In this document: positions 57,543-64,000 of the stretch, in pieces
Position numbering within the stretch: the stretch's first letter is position 1
How the letters are laid out: each line of letters begins with the position of its first letter
From: Rhizobiales bacterium 63-22
GTDB lineage: Bacteria; Pseudomonadota; Alphaproteobacteria; Rhizobiales; Rhizobiaceae
Length of the DNA: 64,000 nt
NCBI GenBank assembly: GCA_001898995.1
Contig: MKVZ01000017.1
Coordinates: forward strand, 274,291-338,290
Direction of reading: 5' to 3'
Made by a program: the position numbers and the translations under genes
The notes under the pieces: generated by a model
The model's database searches: none
What the model was told of the DNA's origin: nothing
Seen by the model: only the letters and a program-made list of their open reading frames with translations

Positions 57543-58820
57543 TCAGGCGGAAACATTACCCTTTTCTTCCTGCCGTTCGGCATAGATGTAGAGCGGGCGG
57601 GCACTGCCGTCCACCACATCGCCGGAGATAACGACCTCGCGAACGCCTTCCAGGGTCGGCAGTTCGAACATGGTGTCGAGCAATATCTTCTCCATGATCG
57701 AGCGCAGGCCGCGCGCGCCGGTCTTGCGTTCCACCGCCTTGTTGGCGATGGCGCGCAACGCATCCTCATGGAACACCAGTTCGACATTCTCCATGTCGAA
57801 CAGGCGCTGGTACTGCTTGACCAGAGCGTTCTTCGGCTCGGTCAGGATCTGCACCAGTGCGTCGACGTCGAGGTCTTCCAGCGTCGCGATCACCGGTAGG
57901 CGGCCAACGAATTCGGGGATGAGGCCGAATTTCAGCAGGTCTTCCGGCTCCAGTTCCCGGAAAATTTCGCCGATGCGGCGCTCGTCCACCGGACGCACGG
58001 TCGCGCCGAAGCCAATCGAGGTCTTTTCGCCGCGCGCCGAGATGATCTTGTCGAGGCCGGCAAAGGCGCCGCCGCAGATGAACAGGATGTTGGTCGTGTC
58101 AACCTGCAGGAATTCCTGCTGCGGATGCTTGCGCCCGCCCTGCGGCGGCACGGAAGCCACGGTGCCTTCCATGATCTTCAGCAGCGCCTGCTGCACGCCC
58201 TCGCCCGACACGTCGCGCGTGATCGACGGATTGTCGGACTTGCGGCTGATCTTGTCGACCTCGTCGATATAGACGATGCCGCGCTGTGCCCGCTCCACAT
58301 TGTAGTCGGCGGCCTGAAGCAGCTTCAGGATGATATTCTCCACGTCCTCGCCGACATAGCCGGCTTCGGTTAGCGTGGTGGCGTCGGCCATGGTGAAGGG
58401 CACGTCGATGATGCGCGCCAGCGTCTGGGCCAGATAAGTCTTGCCGCAGCCCGTCGGGCCCACCAGCAGGATGTTCGACTTGGCCAGTTCGATGTCGTTG
58501 TTCTTCGACTGATGCGCCAGACGCTTGTAGTGATTGTGCACGGCGACGGAAAGAACGCGCTTGGCATCCTTCTGGCCGATGACGTAATCGTCAAGAACCG
58601 CCATGATCTCCTGCGGCGTCGGCACGCCCTCGCGCGACTTCACCATCGAGGATTTGTTTTCCTCGCGGATGATATCCATGCAGAGTTCGACGCATTCGTC
58701 GCAGATGAACACGGTCGGGCCTGCAATCAGCTTGCGCACTTCATGCTGGCTTTTGCCGCAGAACGAGCAATAGAGCGTATTCTTGGAATCGCCGCCGCCG
58801 CCGTTGCTGACTTTGCTCAT
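57543..58820 (-). CDS. clpX: ATP-dependent Clp protease ATP-binding subunit ClpX
   Basis: 425 residues. The N-terminal zinc-binding domain has four Cys (CSFCGKS and CDECVELC). The AAA+ core has Walker [13 protein letters not shown], Walker [10 protein letters not shown], the pore loop and sensor arginines, and an IGF-type loop (SIGFGA) that docks on ClpP. It unfolds tagged proteins for ClpP and in alphaproteobacteria drives cell-cycle regulator turnover. ATG 58820 follows AAAGGA. It is separated from clpP by 373 bases, so it has its own promoter. Confidence 0.98.
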   Translation of the reverse strand: MSKVSNGGGGDSKNTLYCSFCGKSQHEVRKLIAGPTVFICDECVELCMDIIREENKSSMVKSREGVPTPQEIMAVLDDYVIGQKDAKRVLSVAVHNHYKRLAHQSKNNDIELAKSNILLVGPTGCGKTYLAQTLARIIDVPFTMADATTLTEAGYVGEDVENIILKLLQAADYNVERAQRGIVYIDEVDKISRKSDNPSITRDVSGEGVQQALLKIMEGTVASVPPQGGRKHPQQEFLQVDTTNILFICGGAFAGLDKIISARGEKTSIGFGATVRPVDERRIGEIFRELEPEDLLKFGLIPEFVGRLPVIATLEDLDVDALVQILTEPKNALVKQYQRLFDMENVELVFHEDALRAIANKAVERKTGARGLRSIMEKILLDTMFELPTLEGVREVVISGDVVDGSARPLYIYAERQEEKGNVSA

Positions 58821-59193
58821 TGCAGTTTCCTTTCAATTGACCGGAACGAACGGGGGAGTTTCGTTTCGATCGCTCCTTCCGGTTTGGACCGGCCGGACAT
58901 GAAAATACGCCGCCCGCCGGTCACATCGGCAGCCGATACGCGCTGCCCTCGGTTTTCCTGTTGCCGCCGCTCCCCGACCGAAGGAGCATTCCTGCGACTT
59001 TTGCAGAACCTGCACCGGCGAACAAACGAAAAATCGTCTGGCCAGCACGGATAAGGCCCTTTCGGGTCGAATTTAGCGCTGCGAACCCCAACAGATACTT
59101 AACACGGCGCCTGCAATCTCACCTTCGGCCAAGAAATAAGCCGCTTTTGTGGCGCGAGAGGTCAAAAGGACGGCATCGCCGGAACCTCCGATC
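58821..59193. other. 373-base spacer between clpP and clpX
   Basis: No gene and no strong hairpin terminator seen. In the minus direction the stretch leads from the clpP stop to the clpX ribosome site; a clpX promoter must lie here, but I cannot point to clear hexamers. No repeat of the families found elsewhere in the window is present. Confidence 0.6.
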
Positions 59194-59823
59194 CTATTTC
59201 GATTCGGCGGGGGGCGTGTCGCGCGACTCGACCACCTTGTCGATAAGGCCGAATTCCAGCGCTTCCTGCGCCGTCATGAAGTGGTCGCGGTCGAGCGTAC
59301 GCTCAATGGTTTCATAGTCGCGGCCGGTATGCTTCACGTAGATTTCGTTGAGCCGGCGCTTCATCTTGATGATGTCCTGCGCGTGGCGCTCGATGTCCGA
59401 GGCCTGCCCCTGGAAGCCGCCGGAGGGCTGGTGCACCATGATGCGGGCGTTGGGCAGCGCGAAGCGCTGGCCGGTCGCGCCGGCGGTGAGCAAGAGCGAG
59501 CCCATCGAGGCGGCCTGTCCCATGCACAGCGTCGAGACGGGCGGCTTGATGAACTGCATCGTGTCGTAGATCGCCATGCCCGACGTCACCACGCCGCCCG
59601 GCGAGTTGATGTACATGTTGATCTCCTTCTTGGGGTTTTCCGCCTCAAGAAAGAGAAGCTGGGCGCAGACCAGCATGGACATGCCATCCTCGACCGGACC
59701 GTTGACGAAGATGATGCGCTCCTTCAGGAGGCGCGAAAAGATATCATAGGCCCGCTCGCCGCGGTTGGTCTGCTCGACCACCATCGGTACGAGGTTCATG
59801 ACGGTTTCGATCGGATCTCTCAT
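59194..59823 (-). CDS. clpP: ATP-dependent Clp protease proteolytic subunit ClpP
   Basis: 209 residues, forming the two-ring serine protease chamber. The catalytic Ser is in [11 protein letters not shown] and the His in [15 protein letters not shown]; the Asp lies in the helix region near the end. The N-terminal axial loop begins [19 protein letters not shown] (fragment [18 protein letters not shown]). ATG 59823 follows AGAGGCC. Upstream is hflX on the same strand with an 87-base gap. Confidence 0.97.
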   Translation of the reverse strand: MRDPIETVMNLVPMVVEQTNRGERAYDIFSRLLKERIIFVNGPVEDGMSMLVCAQLLFLEAENPKKEINMYINSPGGVVTSGMAIYDTMQFIKPPVSTLCMGQAASMGSLLLTAGATGQRFALPNARIMVHQPSGGFQGQASDIERHAQDIIKMKRRLNEIYVKHTGRDYETIERTLDRDHFMTAQEALEFGLIDKVVESRDTPPAESK

Positions 59824-59910
59824 TATGGGCCTCTGGTCCTATGCGAATATTGCGATTGAATCGGCTATTTCCATACATAGGGCGTTGCGCCCTTGTTCCG
59901 CAAGGGGCGT

Positions 59911-61365
59911 TCAGTCCAGCCCGGACTGTGCTTTTTCCACGCGGATACCGCGCTTTTCGTCCAGGACCTTGCGCGCCGTCTCCGTCAGCCGCGCGCGGAT
60001 ACGCACCGACCCGTCGTCGCGGTCCTCGCGGCGCACGTCGCTGGCGTGCTGGTAGATCCAGTCGAGGAGATGCAACTCGAACGGCGACAGCACGATATCC
60101 ACCATCGCCAGCTTGCCGGCAATGCGCGTCTCGATCAACGTCAGCAGCCTGTCCACACCCTCGCCCGTCAATGCGGAAAGCGGCACCGGGCGTCCGTCGT
60201 CGGGGCCGGCGGCTGCAAGACGCAGCGCCGCCTCGCGCGCGGTTTCGTCCAGATTGTCGATCTTGTTCCAGACCTCGATGACGCGGGCGCGATCCTGCGG
60301 CTCGACGCCGAGCCCGGCCAGAATCGTCTCGACGTCCTCGGCCTGCGCGGCGTTGTCGGGATCGGAAATGTCGCGCACATGCAGGATGAGATCGGCCTCG
60401 ACCACTTCCTCCAGCGTGGCGCGGAAGGCCGCGACCAGATGGTGCGGGAGGTTGGAGATGAACCCCACTGTATCCGACAGGATCACCGTCTCTCCATGCG
60501 GCAGGCGGATGCGGCGCAGCGTCGGGTCGAGGGTAGCGAACAGCATATCCTCGGCCAGCACCTCAGCACCGGTCATGCGATTGAAAAGCGTGGACTTTCC
60601 GGCGTTGGTGTAGCCCACCAGCGCCACCACCGGATGCGGCACCTTGCGCCGCTTCTGGCGGTGCAGCGTGCGGGTGCGCACCACGGTCTCGAGTTCGCGC
60701 TTGATGCGCAGGATCTTCTCCTGCAACAGCCGCCGGTCGGCCTCGATCTGGGTTTCACCGGGGCCGCCAAGAAAGCCACCGCCGCCGCGCTGACGCTCAA
60801 GGTGGGTCCAGCTTCGGACCAGCCGGCCCTTCTGGTAGTTCAGGTGGGCAAGCTCGACCTGAAGCGCGCCTTCCTTGGTGCGGGCGCGCTCACCGAAAAT
60901 CTCCAGAATGAGGCCCGTGCGGTCGATGACCTTGACATTCCATTCCTTTTCGAGATTGCGCTGCTGAACCGGCGTGAGGGCGTGATCGACGATCACCAGC
61001 CCGATTTCCATCTCCTTCACCGTCGCGGCGATGCTTTCCACCTTGCCGGTGCCGAGCAAGGTCGCGGGGCGCGGACTGGAGACGATGACGATCTCGGCAT
61101 GAACCACGTCGAGGCTGATGGCGCGCGCAAGCCCCACCGCCTCCTCCAGCCGCGCCTCGTTGGAACGGGAAAACCGGGGAGAGCGCTGGAACTCGGGGCG
61201 TGCGCCGTCCTCGCCGGAAGCCGCCCCGTTACCGGTGTTGTGCTTTTCCGGCAGGACCGGCACGATCACCGCGGCCCGTGTCGGCTCCGGCTTCGACAGG
61301 CCGAAGCCCTTGTCTGCGTCGGAATTCGTGTCGGGCGCCGCGTTTCTATCGATGGGTTTTGGCAA
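59911..61365 (-). CDS. hflX: GTPase HflX
   Basis: 484 residues. Ribosome-associated GTPase that splits stalled ribosomes. The N-terminal HflX domain contains GTGKVESIA and [15 protein letters not shown]. The G domain has G1 [13 protein letters not shown]3 DTVGFI, and NKID as WNKIDNLD. The first ~60 residues are a variable, charged extension. The reading starts at TTG 61365, 12 bases after GAGGA and 5 bases after the hfq stop; later GTG codons are alternatives. The hfq-hflX order is conserved across many proteobacteria. Confidence 0.95.
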   Translation of the reverse strand: MPKPIDRNAAPDTNSDADKGFGLSKPEPTRAAVIVPVLPEKHNTGNGAASGEDGARPEFQRSPRFSRSNEARLEEAVGLARAISLDVVHAEIVIVSSPRPATLLGTGKVESIAATVKEMEIGLVIVDHALTPVQQRNLEKEWNVKVIDRTGLILEIFGERARTKEGALQVELAHLNYQKGRLVRSWTHLERQRGGGGFLGGPGETQIEADRRLLQEKILRIKRELETVVRTRTLHRQKRRKVPHPVVALVGYTNAGKSTLFNRMTGAEVLAEDMLFATLDPTLRRIRLPHGETVILSDTVGFISNLPHHLVAAFRATLEEVVEADLILHVRDISDPDNAAQAEDVETILAGLGVEPQDRARVIEVWNKIDNLDETAREAALRLAAAGPDDGRPVPLSALTGEGVDRLLTLIETRIAGKLAMVDIVLSPFELHLLDWIYQHASDVRREDRDDGSVRIRARLTETARKVLDEKRGIRVEKAQSGLD

Positions 61366-61370
61366 AAGCG

Positions 61371-61607
61371 TCAGGCATCCTCGCCCTCGAACATCTGCAC
61401 CGGCTGACTTGGCATGATGGTCGAGATGGCATGTTTATAAACAAGCTGCGAATGGCCATCGCGGCGCAGCAGCACACAGAAATTGTCGAACGACGTCACG
61501 ATTCCGGTCAGTTTCACACCGTTGATGAGAAAGATCGTCAGGGAAATCTTCTGCTTGCGGACGGAGTTCAGAAAGAGGTCTTGCAGGTTTTGCGATCGTT
61601 CAGCCAT
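61371..61607 (-). CDS. hfq: RNA chaperone Hfq
   Basis: 78 residues. Sm-like protein that pairs small RNAs with mRNAs. Sm1 is [39 protein letters not shown] (fragments [26 protein letters not shown]) and Sm2 the signature YKHAIST, which is the Hfq hallmark. The tail after Sm2 is short, as in Rhizobiales. ATG 61607 follows AAAGGAATAAG. First gene of hfq-hflX; 213 bases separate it from the glycosyltransferase gene upstream. Confidence 0.98.
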   Translation of the reverse strand: MAERSQNLQDLFLNSVRKQKISLTIFLINGVKLTGIVTSFDNFCVLLRRDGHSQLVYKHAISTIMPSQPVQMFEGEDA

Positions 61608-61820
61608 TGTTCTTATTCCTTTATGCGATCAGCAGCTTATCAAAAACGTTCACGCGGCAGGAGCGGGTCAGACCGCCGCCGCGTACCAGTATCCGGCGCC
61701 TGACCGCGATTGCTCATGTTAAGACAACCGCCCTACTCCGGTTAACAGGATGGGAATCGTTGCGCAACCGGGAAATTGGTCCAAGCCCCGCAATTACAGG
61801 CGATGGGCCTTGCGCGCCTT

Positions 61821-62651
61821 TCAGGCGGAGGCTGCCAATGGCACGCTTTCCACCTCTTCCAACAGAGGCCGCACCCGGTCCATGGCCCACATATAGAAGC
61901 TGCCAGGTCGATAAGAGACGACTTCCTTGTGCTTGTGATGAATATGGAAGCCGATGATATCCGGGTGGTTCAGCGGCTCCAGGCCATAGGCAGGATCATA
62001 GATGCGCGCGGAATCCTTTCCGACCCAATAATAGAAGTTCTCCCGCCGCGCGGCATTTTTGAAGATTCCGTATTTTCTGGCGAGACGCGAAATGCCGTCA
62101 TTACCGAAGACGGTGATGCCCATGGCCGCCGGCGTCACCTCCCTTCTCGTTATCCGGTAATAGAACGGACGCAGTTTTCCCCGCCGAATGCCGAGCCATT
62201 TCGGCAGCGCATAGGCGCCGGCCATATAGGCTTCGAATTCGCCTATGATCGGATGATCGTGTGGCAGATAGAGCGCCGAAACGCCGACGCGGAAACGGTT
62301 TTCCCGCGCAAGATAAGGCCGCGCCGGATCTGGATGAAAGGCTTTCAGCAGGTAGACATCGGTATCCAGCCACACACCCTGTCCGCGCTTCATCAGCATG
62401 ATTCGAAAAATGTCGCTGAACTGCACCACCGTCCGGGGCGAGCGGAAATATGGATAGGCCGCATCAAGCCGCCGGAATGCGGCCTCCGGCAGGATGGAAG
62501 CGGCGTCATGCATCTCGACGCCGGGGGGCACACCCTCGACCGGCGAATAGACGAAGAGCTTCACCCTCTGCCCCGTCGTCACCATCGACGCAAGACAGAC
62601 ACGATCAACCTCGCGCAAACGAGGCCCGTACCAGAACGTACAAATGTCCAT
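61821..62651 (-). CDS. Glycosyltransferase with DxD motif (GT32-like)
   Basis: 276 residues. VVQFSDIFRIMLMKRGQGVWLDTDVYLLK (fragments FSDIFRIMLMKR, WLDTDVYLL) is the sugar-nucleotide/metal site of the DxD glycosyltransferase group related to GT32. The C-terminal HPDIIGFHIHHKH carries conserved-looking His residues. No signal or membrane helix. The acceptor is unknown; LPS or capsule decoration is a reasonable guess. ATG 62651 follows GGGGAAAA. It lies between ntrX and hfq, a place usually without a glycosyltransferase in related genomes as I recall, so it may be an insertion. Confidence 0.83.
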   Translation of the reverse strand: MDICTFWYGPRLREVDRVCLASMVTTGQRVKLFVYSPVEGVPPGVEMHDAASILPEAAFRRLDAAYPYFRSPRTVVQFSDIFRIMLMKRGQGVWLDTDVYLLKAFHPDPARPYLARENRFRVGVSALYLPHDHPIIGEFEAYMAGAYALPKWLGIRRGKLRPFYYRITRREVTPAAMGITVFGNDGISRLARKYGIFKNAARRENFYYWVGKDSARIYDPAYGLEPLNHPDIIGFHIHHKHKEVVSYRPGSFYMWAMDRVRPLLEEVESVPLAASA

Positions 62652-62871
62652 GGTCTTTTCCCCCGACCAATACCCATGGAACTATTAGCACGCTTTTTAT
62701 CACGGAAGAACTCAATACCGACGCAATCGAAGCAAAACATCAACTCCGTATATTTTGCCGCGGCGGATTTGGCGGCGATAACGCGACGGCAGTCGGTTGC
62801 CCAAAGCTATTCCTGTTTTACGGAACGCCGGACAAGCAAAACCACCGCTACACACCTTTGCCGGAAATGCT

Positions 62872-64000
62872 CTATACGCCGAGCGATTTCAGCTTGCGGT
62901 GCAGCGCCGAGCGCTCCATGCCGACGAATTCCGCCGTGCGGGAAATATTGCCGCCGAACCGGTTGATCTGGGCGATCAGATATTCCTTCTCGAAGCGCTC
63001 GCGCGCCTCGCGCAGCGGCAGCGCCATGATGTGCTGGTCGGACTCGGTCGGCGCGCGCGGCAGCGTGTCGCCGATCTCGGCCGGCAGCAGGTCGGCGGTG
63101 ACTGGAGCGTCGATATCGTCGCCGCGCGCGAGGATCATCAGCCGCTCCACATTGTTGCGAAGCTGGCGGATATTGCCCGGCCAGCTATGCGCCTGAAGTA
63201 CCGCCATGGCGTCCGCGCCGATCTTGCGTGGCTTGATGCCGGCCTGCCCGGCGATCTGCTTCATGAAATAATCGACAAGCATCGGAATGTCCTCGCGGCG
63301 CGCGGCCAGCGGCGGCACCTGCACCGGCACCACCGACAGACGGTGGAAAAGGTCCTCGCGGAAGGTGCCCTCGGCGATCATGCCTTCCAGATTCTGCGCC
63401 GTGGAGGAGATGATGCGCACATCGACCTTCACGCGCTTGGTGCCGCCGACGCGCTCGAACTGCTGGTCCACCAGCACGCGCAGAATCTTGTTCTGCGTCT
63501 CGCGCGGCATATCGGCGACCTCGTCGAGATAGAGGATGCCGCCATGCGCCTCCTCCAGCGCGCCGACCTTCCGCTCGCCGCCGTCCATCTCGGTGCCGAA
63601 AAGTTCTATCTCCATGCGCTCGGGCGTGATCGTGGCCGCGTTGACGGTGACGAAAGGCCCACCGGCGCGGCTCGACTGGGCATGGATGGCGCGCGCCACC
63701 AGTTCCTTGCCCGCGCCGGAGGGGCCGGTGATCATGATGCGGCTGTTGGTTGGTGCGACCCGCTCGATGGTCTGGCGCAACTGGTTCATGGCCAGCGACG
63801 TGCCGATCAGTTCCAGATGGTCGCCGCTGCGCTTGCGCAGGCTCGAAACCTCGCGCTTGAGTTTCGACGTTTCCAGCGCACGCTCGGCAACGAGAATCAG
63901 CCGATCGGCCTTGAACGGCTTCTCGATGAAATCATAGGCGCCACGCCGGATGGCGGAAACGGCGGTCTCGATATTGCCGTGGCCGGAGATCATGACCACG
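62872..64000 (-). CDS. ntrX: Nitrogen-regulation response regulator NtrX (3' part)
   Basis: The gene runs off the right edge; 375 C-terminal residues are visible. The end of a receiver domain (GHGNIETAVSAIRRGAYDFIEKPF, fragment GAYDFIEKPF with its Lys) is followed by a sigma54-activator AAA+ module, Walker A GPSGAGKELVARAIH, Walker B GGILYLDEVADM, and a Fis-type helix-turn-helix (NISRTAEFVGMERSALHRKL). The L1 loop lacks GAFTGA: it reads ELFGTEMDGGERKVGALEEA. NtrX proteins of alphaproteobacteria are known to work without that motif. Partner NtrY kinase should lie beyond the edge. Confidence 0.93.
   Translation of the reverse strand, partial: VVMISGHGNIETAVSAIRRGAYDFIEKPFKADRLILVAERALETSKLKREVSSLRKRSGDHLELIGTSLAMNQLRQTIERVAPTNSRIMITGPSGAGKELVARAIHAQSSRAGGPFVTVNAATITPERMEIELFGTEMDGGERKVGALEEAHGGILYLDEVADMPRETQNKILRVLVDQQFERVGGTKRVKVDVRIISSTAQNLEGMIAEGTFREDLFHRLSVVPVQVPPLAARREDIPMLVDYFMKQIAGQAGIKPRKIGADAMAVLQAHSWPGNIRQLRNNVERLMILARGDDIDAPVTADLLPAEIGDTLPRAPTESDQHIMALPLREARERFEKEYLIAQINRFGGNISRTAEFVGMERSALHRKLKSLGV

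Overview
The window is ordinary, gene-dense, high-GC alphaproteobacterial chromosome. Gene content and order point to the order Rhizobiales and most likely the Brucella/Ochrobactrum group. The supporting blocks are ntrX / hfq-hflX / clpP-clpX-lon-hup / uvrA-ssb / marC-gyrA / coaD-cyclophilin pair-queA-tgt, a B12-dependent nrdJ beside metE, and a SPOR-tailed DacC-type carboxypeptidase. This assignment is inference from gene order and protein sequence, not from a database search. I see no rRNA, CRISPR array, transposase, phage gene or attachment site. Two tRNA-Leu genes are present (anticodons UAA and GAG).

Layout. 1-7.0 kb: end of a flavoprotein gene, then metE behind a cobalamin riboswitch, then the class II ribonucleotide reductase nrdJ. 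7.0-10.9 kb: a long intergenic gap with a 28-bp palindrome, then NUDIX, xanthine phosphoribosyltransferase, universal stress and CinA-like genes and tRNA-Leu(UAA). 11-19.1 kb, mostly on the + strand: threonine dehydratase, an ArsR-type regulator with an old-yellow-enzyme reductase, a DEAD-box helicase, cysteine synthase, an alanyl-tRNA editing protein, a rhodanese and an acetyltransferase. 19.1-27.6 kb: diguanylate cyclase, methyltransferase, an outer-membrane protein behind an AT-rich promoter, a BASS-type transporter with galE, mazG, two flavoproteins and a secreted repeat protein. 27.6-36.5 kb: thrS, a D,D-carboxypeptidase, yidD with an IscU-like gene, folE-hisI, a two-gene envelope operon and a patatin-like protein. 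36.6-41.5 kb: tRNA-Leu(GAG), a Mop protein and a probable glutarate-degradation cluster (CoA-transferase, glutaryl-CoA dehydrogenase, divergent LysR regulator), then an LLM oxidoreductase. 41.5-64 kb: queuosine genes, cyclophilins, coaD, a previously uncalled small membrane protein, gyrA, marC, SOS-linked ssb and uvrA, and the proteostasis block hup-lon-clpX-clpP followed by hflX-hfq, a glycosyltransferase and the truncated ntrX.

How it fits together. Much of the window is housekeeping: translation, DNA topology and repair, protein quality control and RNA chaperoning. Regulation that can be read directly includes the B12 riboswitch on metE, two exact GTTC-N7-GTTC SOS boxes between ssb and uvrA, a candidate heat-shock promoter for lon, ArsR-type half-sites before the old-yellow-enzyme operon, and many intrinsic terminators.

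I found no convincing new multi-gene system. The best leads are smaller. One is a family of bulged extragenic palindromes whose arms covary between copies while an 11-nt loop stays constant. Another is a pair of very large related hairpins between the LLM gene and tgt. Others are a Tgt that has lost three of four zinc ligands, an IscU-like protein with His at the third cysteine position, a secreted protein with three internal repeats, a 49-residue membrane protein, and a short stretch between two terminators that could encode a small RNA.
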